Shown in pieces: positions 52,170 through 63,992 of a stretch of DNA of 64,000 nt. Both the position numbers and the translations under genes were made by a program. The DNA comes from Anisakis pegreffii (Eukaryota > Nematoda > Chromadorea > Rhabditida > Anisakidae), in assembly GCA_035041965.1 (NCBI GenBank), contig JAPYMA010001522.1:1-64000 (forward strand). Direction: 5' to 3'. A model generated the notes under the pieces. The model made no database searches. It was not told the origin of the DNA and was given only the letters and a program-made list of their open reading frames with translations. Numbering within the stretch: the first letter of the stretch is position 1; every line of letters starts with the position of its first letter.

Positions 52170-52921
52170 TTAAGCAGCGCCTGGTTTTTGTCCTGGAGCT
52201 GGTTGACCCTTCTTGCTCATCAAATAACGATGGATATGTGGGATCACACCTGGAATACGAATATTCTCCAATCAAGTCGGATGCTGATATCATATTTCTC
52301 TATTCAGCACAGCAAAAAGCACGAATGTCAAATCAAACAACGAATAATCCTAATACGGCATACCTCCACCAGCGATGGTAGCTTTGATGAGAGTATCTAA
52401 TTCTTCGTCTCCACGAATTGCAAGATGCAAATGTCTTGGTGTAATCCTCTTCACTTTAAGATCTTTCGACGCATTACCAGCCAATTCCAACACCTCAGCC
52501 GTCAAATATTCAAGAATTGCTGCGCTATAGACTGCTGCCGTAGCTCCTACACGACCATGGGAAGTTGTTCTGAATACGCAAAAAACGCTAGTATTAAACT
52601 AACCTCACACAATTTGCAAAGTATTAGGATTTGCAAATATAGCAGAAATTTCAATTTTATAAGATGGAAAATTTTCAAGTCTGGCTAACATTTAAGAACA
52701 TCAACTGTTTGTGTAATCAAACATTAAATGCGCAAAAAATTATGACAAATCATTCACGAACAACACAAAACTGCACTATAACCGAATGAAGGATACCTCT
52801 GTTTAAGGAAACGATGGATACGACCTACGGGAAATTGGAGTCCTGAGCGAGCACTACGTGAGATCACTTTGCCTTTGGCCTTTCCAGAATCCTTACCTGC
52901 CTTACCTTTTCCTCCAGCCAT
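52170..52921 (-). CDS. htz-1: Histone variant H2A.Z
   Basis: Three exons: 52797-52921, 52364-52569 and 52170-52249 (phases 2, 1), giving 136 residues, close to the usual 127-140. Seen: the Gly/Lys-rich tail [18 protein letters not shown], the histone-fold start [17 protein letters not shown], the alpha-2 region [20 protein letters not shown], and the H2A.Z-specific [20 protein letters not shown] with HIHRYL, followed by a short SKKG tail. These separate it from canonical H2A. H2A.Z replaces H2A in nucleosomes near promoters, deposited by SWR1/SRCAP-type remodellers, and its extended acidic patch alters chromatin folding. It has introns, as expected for a replication-independent variant. A good acceptor (TTTTCAG, 52951-52957) lies 29 nt upstream of the ATG and may receive a spliced leader. 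It is divergent from wapl-1 across a 1.06-kb shared upstream region. Confidence 0.97.
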
Positions 52922-53139
52922 TTTACTAGCTAACTTCTGTTATAGGGGAGCTGAAAACTGTAATCCAGCGATTACAAAATCAATTTACAGCACATGCCCG
53001 AACTAAATGAAGCGAAGTTTGATAAAATTCGAATTACAGCACAACACGAGCAATTCATCACAATCAAACTCGTGTAAAATACCTAAATACGAACCGGTTA
53101 CTCTCAACAAAACCAACACTAGATAAAATACCGGCCAGT

Positions 53140-53181
53140 AATAAACCCGCCTCTGCTTTCCTCTACAATAAACCCGCCTCT
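53140..53181. repeat. 15-bp direct repeat with CCCGCC core in the htz-1 upstream region
   Basis: Two exact copies of AATAAACCCGCCTCT (53140-53154, 53167-53181), 12 bp apart, about 220-260 bp upstream of the htz-1 ATG. Confidence 0.85.
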
Positions 53182-53221
53182 ATTACACCTAACGTTGCCA
53201 GCCACGCCATTATGTAGGTGA

Positions 53222-53238
53222 TTCGAAAAAGCGGGAAA
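53222..53238 (-). promoter_or_regulatory. Composite E2F + CHR-like site
   Basis: TTTCCCGC followed by three T and TTCGAA on the minus strand. E2F/DP and LIN-54 are DNA-binding parts of the DREAM (DRM) complex, whose C. elegans targets carry adjacent E2F and CHR-like elements. Confidence 0.55.
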
Positions 53239-53979
53239 CCGTCGCACGCGACGCTCGGCCAATTAACGCACCAATGAATCGAGGCTAAATTGGCACATGA
53301 ACGTGTATCGAATTCGAATGCTTTTGGCAATATTCATTACAGCTCGTACCAAACAAACATACTGTTGACTGTAGTTCTGACGAAGATTTCGCAACGATGT
53401 TTCAGAATAAGCATATTTATGTTACTGCACACTACTAATTAAATCCAGCCGAATACCAACAACAATCCACTAAACAATCGCAACAATGACGAACATTTTG
53501 CCGATCGCATAAAGCAATCGACAAACCAACTGCTCACCGTCTATATGTAACTCCAAACCCATACATATATCATTCCCGAAATTCACATAAGCGAAAACAA
53601 TTCTAAAACTCCCTTCCAAGTTTTCTAAATGACTATCGGCACAAATAAAATTAGGTGTTTAAGACCAGAGGCATCTTAAGATGTTCTTCTGTTGCCGAAC
53701 TGCGAACGTGAACTTCATCAATGAAGACTTAAAAAATTGGAACGGTTACTTTTTGATAGTTGAAATGAAATGATTTGCTGGATCGAATGGTTATCTTAAT
53801 TATTCATCATCTCCTTCCTCAAAAATATAGGCGATAGATTAGTAGTTTCTAAAGCAGGTCCTTTTCCTCAGTATCCGTTGATTTGACGAGTTTCGCGAAT
53901 CTCTTTAAATCGATTGTTTCGTTAAAGAAAGTCTTGGTTTGTCAAATGCCTTTAGTTGCCTTTAGAGCTTTCACAAGTA

Positions 53980-56900
53980 ATGTCGTCACAATCATCTGGT
54001 GCTAAAGTAACTCGTCGTTTTGGACAGTTTTCCACCGATCCAAAAGCCGATAAAGCAGCTTCACTATTCGACGCCATATTCCCTCGACAATCACAACAAA
54101 GCAGTAGCACAGCTAATCGTCCAACACGAGTGTTTGTTTCTTTTCTGCATTACCACCACCTATAAGAATAAAAACAAAATTCTCGGCAATACGAACATTA
54201 TTGATGAATTCATTCGATGAGCCATATCAAATGCACATTCGAAGTGAATGCAAGTTATTTTCTTTTGCAAGTTGCAAATGCACTTTCATCGTGGCACGTT
54301 CCAATATGTAATAGTTGATTTCGATTTGCAGAGAAACGCAGACAAGACGGAGCTCTCCGAAGAAACCTGAATTGCCGTCCGAAGGTAAATCAAACAGTCC
54401 ATCAAGTACAGCTTTCTCATCACCGACATCAACCATTCCGGATATTGCTCCCGAAAAGGTTGATTATTTTTTCATGCTTGTTGTTTGTTTGCTCGCAGTC
54501 TCATAATGAATCACACCTTCGTGATAGGAGATGGAATTCAATCGTATTTTAGCATTTTATCATCAATGCCACATTTCAGTCCGTCGACAGCGGTAGTGAG
54601 GATGATGAGAATGAATTGCAAGGCTGCAGTCAATCGTCCTCTGCATCGTTAAATCTCTCCATGGAAAGAACCTCTCTATCGGATCCTCACAATCGAATCA
54701 CTGGAATTGGAAGCATTCAGAGTAAGAGAGTCGAAGAACAGAAGTTATCTTCAAACGGTATCGGTACTCAGAAAAGACGTCAAACAAAAATCTCGTCATT
54801 GCTTTTGGAAGAGGAAGCGGACGAAGATGACGATGGTGGTAGCAACGATGACGGTGCGGAAAGCAGAGTTGCAGAAGAGGAAGCAATACCACCGCAGGTG
54901 AAACGGACTAGATCCGATCCTTTGGTGATTGAGTCGACGAGCGGTTCAGGTAATTTGGAACGTTTTCTAATTTAGAATGTTCAATTTTAGTTGGAGTTTA
55001 GATTGCCTGAGGTGATCAGTTAGTATGTTTTGACGGTATACTTATAACTTTAGATTGATTATATCTCGGTCAGGACTTCATTTGTATTTGAATCTTGTCT
55101 ATCACTTATGCTATTCTGACAGATATTCGGAATCATTCCTACCATACTGAACTTTCGTTTGTCGATGCGAAATGTTTTGATTTACTTTAATGAAATAAGA
55201 ATTTTATATGATCTCACATTGCAGGGAATAACCAGTCAAAAAGTTTGTTTCCAATGGGCGTTAAGAAAGACAAAAGACCTGCATATAAGCATAAATGGGC
55301 TTTCGAAGATGACGAAGAAGAGGAGGAAATGAAGGTCACAACGGACAAAACTGACCTACAAAACCGAAAGGTATCCAACAGCAATTGTAGTCAATCAGAA
55401 GAATGCCTGATTTGAAGTCAGTCATTGATAATTTTGAAAATTTTTCAGGTAATACAAAATAAGACAACGTTACCATCAACTCGATCGCAGATGAGCAATT
55501 CGAAGGTCATTCCAATGAATGCAATCAGTTCAGCAGAATATGATAAGACTCTGTCTGGCACGACCACAACGACATCGTCGACAACAACATTAACACGAGT
55601 GCGAAATGTGAAGGAAGCTCACGAATGTTTGGAGTCTGGAGAGCACGATGATTACAGACAAGATATCGATTACACGCTCAGTACACTTCTTGATGCATCT
55701 TCCACAAGCAATATCAAGTGTTTGAGGTGTGTTATTTCTGTTGGAATATGATTTGATTTGGTGTTGTTTGATGGTATCGCAATCGTGTATTTTATGACAA
55801 ATCATGTTCTGTGTACTCTTTGACAGTTCTGAAGGAATGCTAGGGGGGCAGAAGAATTCTCTGGAATTTTGTCCAATTCTTTAAAATAATTTTTTGTTTT
55901 CCGTATTGAAGTGTTTTATTTTTTGCATCTTATTTTCAGTATGATCTCTCTCGCGAAGAAATGTGTCTCAGCAGAATTTCGACAATTTTTCCGAACACAA
56001 AATTTCTTCCATCGAACAATGAAAGCGATCATTGATTCAGCTAGTTATCCGGTAACTTTTTGATATGTCACATTGCCGTTGTTTTAACGATTTTTTTGAT
56101 ATATCCGAATATTGTCAGATTCTTCGAATAAGCTTCAGTTAAAAAACTTTAATTTGATTTGAAAGGTGAATAGACGGATTGATAATCGAGTTCAGTTATC
56201 AGTTGTTTCAATCGGGTGATTAATTGCGTTTAGAGCGTTGCGATTAGTGCATCGGCCGTGGTGTATTTAATGGCTCGTGATAAAATTTGTTTGTCGTTGG
56301 ATGCGACGTCATTACGTCTGCTGAGTCAAATGTTGAAAATGGACGTGCCGAAAGATAATAATGACTACAACAAATACGCAAAAATGGTTGGTTCTAGTGA
56401 TCTCTTGATAAGTTAAAACTCACATGAAAGTTTGAAATTTGTGCCCGGTTGTTTTGAGCGATGTTCAGCAGTTACTCACGGATACGAACAACCGAAAGAA
56501 TTGTGGATTTCATATGAAATGGTCATACTTTGATATCTTCTAATTGTTGGAAGATTCTTCAGTACTATGTTGAGGGAGATGCTATCATTGTTTTCGATAA
56601 GTGTTTTGTTGTCTTCAGGTTTGGGATATCCTGCAAGAATGGCTTGATAAAACACGTGCTGGACTGGAGCACGACGTGCAGTTCGATTTCACTGAGGCTA
56701 CTATTTCGGTATGCTTGCTTTGATTTATACTTTTTGCAGTCTCAGTTCAAGGTTGTATTTTATTCATGTTTCAATATCCTAAAATTGCAGCCATCTTTAC
56801 TCGTTCTGGAGTCACTAGTGTACATATGTACACGCAACAACAATGACCAGAATCTCAAAAATGAAATGCTCAATTTGGGAGTTTTACAATGGATCGTATC

Positions 56901-59653
56901 GAAAGGTTTCATTGATTTGACTGATCACAAATTCATTCGATGTTGCACTGAATTTTATGAAATAATTGACGTAAAATGAACTGTAATAATTGTTGTAACA
57001 GTGAATGTTTTCGTGTTGGTTATAATAACGACCACGATGACAAATATTTTGATTGCAGTCGATAAAACAGTGCTGCGTTTAATCCACGAGAAATTGGATG
57101 AAGCAATGACATTGCAATGTTTGGTGACGCTTGAACGATGTTTCTGGATTTTGGAAACGGTGAGTTGTTAAACTTATTTTTATTAAGTCGTATCCATTAT
57201 TTATGAAAACTCTACGCCCAAGTGAACCGAAGGAATCTTCCGTGTGATAATTTCTTCATTTATGCTGACTTGAAAGTTGAGTAATCGTTAAAGAGATTGT
57301 CACTGAAAGTTTGAATAGCGTTTTTGATACTCAATTATCCTGTTTCAGTGCACGGTATTCAACAAAAAGAATCAAGCGTACTTGATCAGTCATCGTGGGA
57401 GTGTTTTAATTCAGTCATGTGGCAGGTGTGCTCGGCATCTTCTCTTAACTCTTTAATGTTTTTTGAAATGTTTGCGTATCACATTCCTGTATATCAATTC
57501 AAAATTTTGATTTGTTACAAATCGAGTTGTTGTTGTGTCAAAGCGAAATTAGTCTCTTATTTTGATGTGAGATGTGGATTTGAATTTTTTAATCTTCCAA
57601 ATAGGTTATATTTGATTATGAACGGCACTTCAATTTGAGTTGAAACGCATTGAGCACGAGGCAGAGAATGAACGGGTGGAAAAGCATTTTGATAAGTTAT
57701 CTATTAATAAGTTTAGATTGATGGCATATTGTCATGAAACGGTGGATCGATTGGGCGACAAAGATAGTGCTCTTGTAAAGGCGAATATTACATGTTTGTG
57801 TCGTATATCAGGCATCCTCACGAACCTTTCGCATGAAAATGGTACTTTTGCTCATTCATCTCAATGTATAGCATTTGTTTTTTGATCTGTTAATGAGTGG
57901 TACGTACACCAGCTGCTTAAATTGAATTGATTTCGAACTCTTTTGCAGAAACGATTTCAATTTCAGGTTTTGCAGTCGTATAAATTTATGTTTTTTTAGG
58001 ATTTAGCGTATTGTTCTCTGATTTTTTATTGTTCTAATACATAGCTTGTAATTCTTTCCTTTTTTGTAACATTAGTTGGATGTATGTTGTGAATTTCAGA
58101 ATTATGTAGCACGAAATTGGGTCAAATGAACAGCTTCTTACCGTTGTGTATGTCAACATTTACGAACTTAGCGCCAAGATTCGCACCTGACAATAAACGT
58201 TTCGATTTGGGAGTATTGGTGAGTTATTCAACGAGTTTGGTTATAAGTCGATGCTGTTAAAGCGACGATGCAGCGAGCAATAATATATTAATTGTACGTC
58301 TGGGTTTATTGCAGTAATGTTGAAGTTATTTTTTATAATGGAATTCAGATGAGCAGTTTATTGGTGAATCTGGTTGAGCGTTGTAATTCGAATCGCAGGA
58401 AGGTGATCGAGTTGACGGTACCTGTTTATAACATTGAGAGTGGGAGTGTTTCTCAGCAACCGTCGCTGAATGCGCTCACGCAGGTGCTTTTTTAATTCTC
58501 GACCTTTGTACTGATTATTTGTAGATGTATCGTGAGAACAGCAAGAAGAGTTGTATTCATACCTTTAGCAATAGTAATTTGAGTAGTGTTAAAGCATCAG
58601 TCAATTTCTGAAAACTTTCAGATTTTCCTAATGCACGAATCGGCCGCAAGAACTGTTGATGAGGAGTTGGATCGTGATCTTATCCTCGAGGATGCACCAG
58701 ATGAAACCGATGCTGAAACAGATAATAATTCTGATGAAGGTGAGATATTAGCTTGGAGGGTATTCGATAACGGAATGTAGAAAAAGATTTTACAAAAATT
58801 TTTATTCATGTTCAAAATTTGAAATTTCACCTGCATTGTTGTTCGTGTCACTTGGAAAGGGAACAGTTTTTTGACAGCTTAAAGGGATTCATCAATCGTT
58901 CATGTTGATTAACTGATGGTTATTTGGTGAATCCTTTTTAAGATGACGGAAGATTACATCGATTGCCAGCCGAACTGACAGAGGATGAAATGATAGCGAC
59001 AGTACAACGAGCGATGAATAAAGCAAGTGCACACATGGAGGATTCCGTGTTGGCTTCATATACAGCACTGTTGATCGGGTGTTTGATGCAACAAAATGAG
59101 GTTAGTATTATCGAGGCAGGTGTTATAGCGACTTAGTCGTATCCACTTAGCTATTAATCAGATGAGCTCGAATATATTTAGTTGTTTGGATGTATTTTCG
59201 ATTGATTCATCTGTTAATTTTATTGAATAGATGCTGGTTATTGCGTTTTTTATGTGAATTGTTTTGGGATGATTTACTGCTGAAGGTGAAGAATATTGAT
59301 GTTCAGAAAAAAATATTGATTGATGTGCGATCATTTTTTGTATCATCAAAGGTAGTTATGAAGTGATGCTTTTAGGAGATAGCGGCTGAAGTAAAAGCGC
59401 AAATGCCAGATGGAAAGTTAACGCCGATGGTGGAGCAACTGCAGCGTTTTCTTGATTTCATGAAAATTTCGGTCGGTTTTTATTTCTGCATTCGTATTCG
59501 AATTTTGATTATGTTTTATTCATTGTGGAGAAGGGTTTTAATTAGACGGTATTGAATATTCAAATAATTTCGATTTCTTTTCAGAATATCCGAAGCTCTG
59601 GGAACAGATCGGTTGAGCGAATAATTGATTTATTGGATCACTTGAATGGTTAG
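53980..59653 (+). CDS. wapl-1: WAPL cohesin-release factor
   Basis: Eighteen exons: 53980-54131, 54332-54458, 54580-54949, 55225-55370, 55449-55726, 55940-56051, 56234-56386, 56619-56708, 56791-56905, 57059-57159, 57349-57425, about 57624-57841, 58100-58218, 58349-58483, 58622-58739, 58943-59100, 59376-59471 and 59585-59653, about 877 residues. Seen: a disordered N-terminus (RRFGQFS near the start, acidic and Ser-rich blocks, YKHKWAFEDD), then the WAPL domain from about residue 320 to the end: AHECLESGEHDDYRQDIDY, SLAKKCVSAEFRQFFRTQNF, VVYLMARDKI, LERCFWILE, GVLMSSLLVNLVER and YTALLIGCLMQQNE, finishing VERIIDLLDHLNG. WAPL, with PDS5, opens the SMC3-kleisin gate and releases cohesin from chromosomes. 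The ATG at 53980 follows acceptor-like TTTAG sites, so trans-splicing is plausible. All introns are GT-AG and in phase except the one after exon 11: conservation places exon 12 at ALQFELKRIE, but no AG acceptor exists there. Confidence 0.95.
57426..57623 (+). other. Problem intron in wapl-1 (no canonical acceptor)
   Basis: Exon 11 ends in phase 2 at AG before GTGTGC. The frame that continues the WAPL domain resumes at GGCACTTCAA (57624), preceded by ATTATGAAC, so the intron would be GT-AC. The only AG sites nearby (57603-57604 and 57638-57639) both run into a stop when joined in phase. Confidence 0.7.
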
Positions 59654-61849
59654 GTGAAAGATGTGCACGTGGTTTTGTAGAGTGATACGTTGCAGTGATC
59701 TTTATCCATATTTATCAGCTGGGTTGCAATCGAATATCGAATTTGCTTTCGTTCTTGTGAAGGCGTTTCAATTTAAAATTTACTTCAAAATGTTCACGTG
59801 TTGCATTCTTTTTGGATATTATTCGTAAACAAAAAACGTCGTTTTAGTATAGTTCGACTGACATAAGTACGACAAGTGTGGACAATTTTGATGAGACATC
59901 GGCTTTTGTTTATGAGTTTTTTAATAGATTCCATTTATTCTTTGTGTATTGATTGTCTTTCTATTAATTTCATTTGATATTCTTAGTTAGTTATTTCTGA
60001 TGATCAAAGAAAAAAAGATGAATTCATGGTATTCGGTAGTTGATGAAGTTTTTAATGAGAATGAGATCGAATGTAACGGGATTGCCTTCATTGTCAGGGA
60101 GTTTTTTAACGTACTTCTTCTCATTAGTGAATATATGATAATGTGCGAAATTCGAACGCATCTGATTTTTTCTGTCATAAATTGTGAAAGCGAATTAAGT
60201 GATTGTTTCTAAATTAGTTGAATTTTCCCTTAATTTTTCGAGTTTTGTTTTGCACCGATACTGACAATTTTTTCTTCGCAAATAATTGTTCTTATTGCCG
60301 TTTCATTCAGTTATACAATGCTTAACTATCTGTATCTGTTTCTGTTTAATGTTTGTTTTTTCGTGAATGTTGACTAAATTGTGGATGTTCGTATCTTTGA
60401 TTGTCGTGATCTAAAGAGTATATCCATCACGAGATTTGTATATGTTTTACTGTTTGTTATTTTGATACCCAAATGCTTTCCTCAAGTTTTCCGTTTTCAT
60501 ATTGCCACACATTTCTACGAGAAAAATTTATTTCATTTGAATGTGAATGAGTCCACTGATCATTGATCGTCACTGAGAGCTTTTACGATTAAACGAGTGA
60601 TCTGTTAACAACAGCAAAAAAAGAAGAAGCGATTCACTTCGAAAATTATTAAATAAATTTGTTAGCAATAAATTATTTCTTTGCTCCTCTCGATATCTTT
60701 TCTGTTCGCACCAATGACATTGCAGTACATTGTTGGTCGGCGAAAGTGTATAGTTATTGATTTTGTCTATTTGTTTAACGATTATTCATGACATGTCGTT
60801 ATCACCGTTGCTGTTATTATTTTCAGTTACTCTCCTATTTACTGATTCAACTCATAGGATATTTTTGATGTTACTGTGTTATGAATCAGTTCTCGAAAAT
60901 CCAATCATCCATCAGTCAAATGTATTTTACTGATTATTGTGTTGTTTGCAGTGTATTTGTGTTATGCTCTCTTGTACTGATATACAGAAGCTATAAATTA
61001 ATTTTTGGAGATCATCCGGTAGTGTTGAATAATTATTGCGGATCTTCGTTATCACATTCTGTTTAGATTCGGTCACTTGGCGTGACTTTTTCATAGTTCG
61101 AAAATTGTTGCTATTATTTTGAATGCACGAGCGATCAATTGATTCACCGTGTTTTCGTTTAGTATGTGTTGATGATTTGTTTTGCATCTAAAATCTTTTG
61201 ATGTTTCATTGTCGAATGTATTTACAGTGGTTTGCAATTATCGTGAATAAAGTTTACGATTTTGATTGCTTGTTCTCGAATTTTCACATATTACAACAAA
61301 GTGATGATATGAGATGAACTCAGACGCACGTTCCATTTCCACTTTCTCAAGTCACCATTATCATTGTCAGGTAGCCGAGCGATTTTATTACACCATAATG
61401 GGAACTGATTTTCTTTTCTGTTCAGTGCTATTTTCGTATTGCGTTAATTCACATCAAAAATTCGATTTGGTCGACAAGAAAAAACAACGATTCCGGAACG
61501 ATGAAACGTCATTGAGTGCATTTTTTTAGCTGAACATGAACAGATCATTCCAGTGCGCAAAAGGATAAAGAAAAACTGCCATCGACTCAAATTTTTTTCA
61601 CTCAAAAGCACCAAACATATGAAAATGACAACAATTTTATTCAGTGATTACTCTCATTGTCAGTAGATGTGTAGTTCATGTGATAGTTGAGTGATTCCTT
61701 GAGCTGGTAACATATCACACCGAATTAAAGCTCACAATCATACTGAACCAGAAGAAGAGCACGGTGCAATATTTGTGTGATACTGCCAAGAGTTCGTCGT
61801 AGCAGCAAATAAACTTGGCTATCTCCTTCAGCTGGTATCGTCCTCTTTT
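59654..61849. other. Intergenic DNA downstream of wapl-1
   Basis: T-rich on the plus strand; includes the expected wapl-1 3' UTR. Open frames here are short and show no motif. No RNA gene was recognised. Confidence 0.5.
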
Positions 61850-62298
61850 ATGAACGATCCTTCAATGTTAACAGCGCAAAGTAATCAGCAAAGAACAAGT
61901 TCATCAAGCACAACCCGTCTATCACAGCACTGCTCCTCGTATCAACCCGAACTGATCTTCGACCCATACACACTCCAATCGATCATTAATCAAATGATTG
62001 AAACACAAACCCTTCAAGCACATAATATGTCTTCTTTCTTATATGTACAGCACACTTCTCTTCGTCATATTATTCTCTTATCATCATCGTCACTCTTAGT
62101 ATATATTCTTAAGGTCTTGATAATGATGATTATTATTACCGTTATCAACGTCATGTGTGCATATTCTTTTTCTAGCCATTGCCGACCGCTCACCTGTCAT
62201 TTTTGCTCATATTTGTGTTTATGGTTACCATTCAAAGAGCATTCGATTGTTTGCACTCGACGCTCAGAATCACCACCCCACAAAGGGTTTCACTAACG
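61850..62298 (+). CDS. Uncharacterised ORF or first exon just upstream of the AUH-like gene
   Basis: An ATG 18 nt after a good acceptor (CTCCTTCAG, ending 61831) opens a 148-codon frame. The first 59 codons are Ser/Gln/Thr-rich and protein-like (ending DPYTLQSIINQMIETQTLQA). The rest is a T-rich, hydrophobic stretch that looks like read-through into an intron. A phase-2 donor GTCTTC follows at 62029. If the whole frame is used, its stop lies only about 75 bp before the acceptor of the next gene, the spacing seen inside nematode operons. No homology is recognised; it may not be a gene. Confidence 0.3.
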
Positions 62299-62364
62299 GC
62301 AACTAAGCTGGACATGATATCTGCTCGTTAATGTGAAGAATTTCGGTAAAAAAGATACGAGTTT

Positions 62365-62373
62365 GTTTTTCAG
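62365..62373 (+). other. Candidate trans-splice acceptor of the AUH-like gene
   Basis: A TTTGTTTTTCAG tract ends 14 nt before the ATG at 62388, with no 5' coding exon required, the pattern of an outron ending at a spliced-leader addition site. Confidence 0.5.
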
Positions 62374-62387
62374 TAGTGCAGCTGACG

Positions 62388-63992
62388 ATGAACGTATCAA
62401 AGCTTTCATCCAATCTTCTCGCATCGACAAAACTGCTCGTATCCGTAAAGCCAGTCAACTCTGCAACTGCTTCAGCTGCTCTACGTTCCTACTCAAGCGC
62501 TAATGGCCATGGACCGGTTTTTACAGAACGGCTGAGTGGAGAATATGAAGGTAGTTGATTATTCACTTGAACTGTCTGTGAATTTCAATCGAACTGTGAA
62601 CGCAGCTTCATTTATTCTCAAATAATGTTCATATGATCTATGGAGTGACTGATTCAACCAGATCAGTAATTCATATTCAATAATATCTAGCTTGAACATA
62701 TTATTGATAATGAATTGAAAGATAAGGTGTTCATTTTAGAGTGAGATGTATTTGAGGAAGATGTATTTGAGATCGAGATGAAAAGCTTATTTTGGCTTCA
62801 CGTACAAAGCAGAATGACTATCGAAGATGAGAAGATGCCCAACTTATTAGGATTTGATTTAAGGAATCGTGCTTCTGCGTATGGCAGATAAAACAAAGAA
62901 GAACGCAATTGATAAACGTTTATTGGATTGTGTACGTTTTTCAAATGGCAAACATTTAAACCGTCATATCCAACGTTATATTCATTAATGTTATCGAGAT
63001 TGACATCAATTCATTGATGATCGATTCCAGATCATGAAACAAATCAGTAATAACAATTCAAAGATTCCATAAAGAATGATTCAATTTCGTACTAGCATAA
63101 TGTGGAAGCAGGCTTTGTTAAGACAATTATTCCAGCTATTTGTACACAAGTATGATTGATGCATGTAGAAAAATCATAAGAAGTAGCTGGGATTGCTGAA
63201 ACTTCATCCGAATCGAGCATTACAGTTCCTCAGCCATGTCGACGCATTAAAGGCAGACAAGGATTCCCGGGTTGTGATCGTTAAAAGTGATGTTCCAGGA
63301 ACGTTTTGTGCCGGTTTGTCATTTGGATGTTGCAATAGATTCAAATCAGTTTGTTTGCTAGATATGTGGGTATACATACGGCCAAGAAATAAATGTTTCC
63401 TAAGATTGTTATTCAAATAATCGACTGAATCGAGAAGATCGAATTGTTGAAGAAGGGTATCGTAGAAGCTAAAACTATATCAGTTGGAATCAATAATGAA
63501 GTCAAACGCGATGCTTCATGTTGCCTTATTGTCGAGATAAATATTCTCATTGAATTCGCTCGTTCTTTCTGTTTCTTAGTTCTTTTAATATTACATAAGA
63601 ACGTTTAAACACATTTAAATGACCTAATATCATCTCTTTGCTATAAGACAGAGCCGTAAAGAGAAATGGGAGTAAACAAGGGCATGACCACAAACCGAAT
63701 GTGCAAAACAGATTCTTGAGGCATCACAGTAACGAGGACAGTATTATAAACAGTAGTAAGGAACGGTGAATGCTGATAATAATAACTGCTACAAGTTGCT
63801 ACATACTTTCAGGTGCTGATTTGAAAGAACGTGCAAAAATGGCTGATGAGGATGTGTTGCCATTTGTTGATAAGATCCGTGCACTTACAACCAACTTGGC
63901 TGATTTACCTGTACCCGTGATAGCATCTATTAATGGCTGGGCACTTGGTGGTGGTCTTGAAATCGCTTTAGGAGCAGATATACGCGTTTCGA
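62388..63992 (+). CDS. Mitochondrial enoyl-CoA hydratase of the AUH/ECHDC2 type, 5' part (3' end off window)
   Basis: Exons 62388-62550, 62864-62931, 63226-63313 and 63813 to about 63992 (phases 1, 0, 1, 1), 166 residues visible. Seen: an N-terminus rich in Ser, Ala and Lys without acidic residues for its first 45 or so positions ([20 protein letters not shown]), typical of a mitochondrial presequence; [20 protein letters not shown], matching the first crotonase strand; [16 protein letters not shown] (104-109 FCAGAD, first oxyanion hole); and [19 protein letters not shown], with the second oxyanion glycine and catalytic Glu156. In AUH this enzyme hydrates 3-methylglutaconyl-CoA in leucine breakdown. 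The segment [20 protein letters not shown] corresponds to the peptide by which mammalian AUH binds AU-rich RNA. The start follows a likely trans-splice site. AUH versus ECHDC2 cannot be decided because the C-terminal half is missing. A GTTGGT donor after IRVS suggests the exon ends at 63992. Confidence 0.9.

Larger units (their letters stand above)
52922..53979. promoter_or_regulatory. Shared divergent promoter region of htz-1 and wapl-1
   Basis: This 1,058-bp gap separates the two start codons. Read on the minus strand, TTTCCCGC (53231-53238) is a consensus E2F site; three bases on is TTCGAA (53222-53227), a match to the TTYRAA CHR-type element bound by LIN-54-class proteins. Immediately beside it is CGTCGC-AC-GCGACG (53240-53253), a 6-bp-arm inverted repeat. 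Nearer htz-1, AATAAACCCGCCTCT occurs twice (53140-53154 and 53167-53181). GC-rich cores are otherwise rare here. Function is inferred. Confidence 0.6.
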
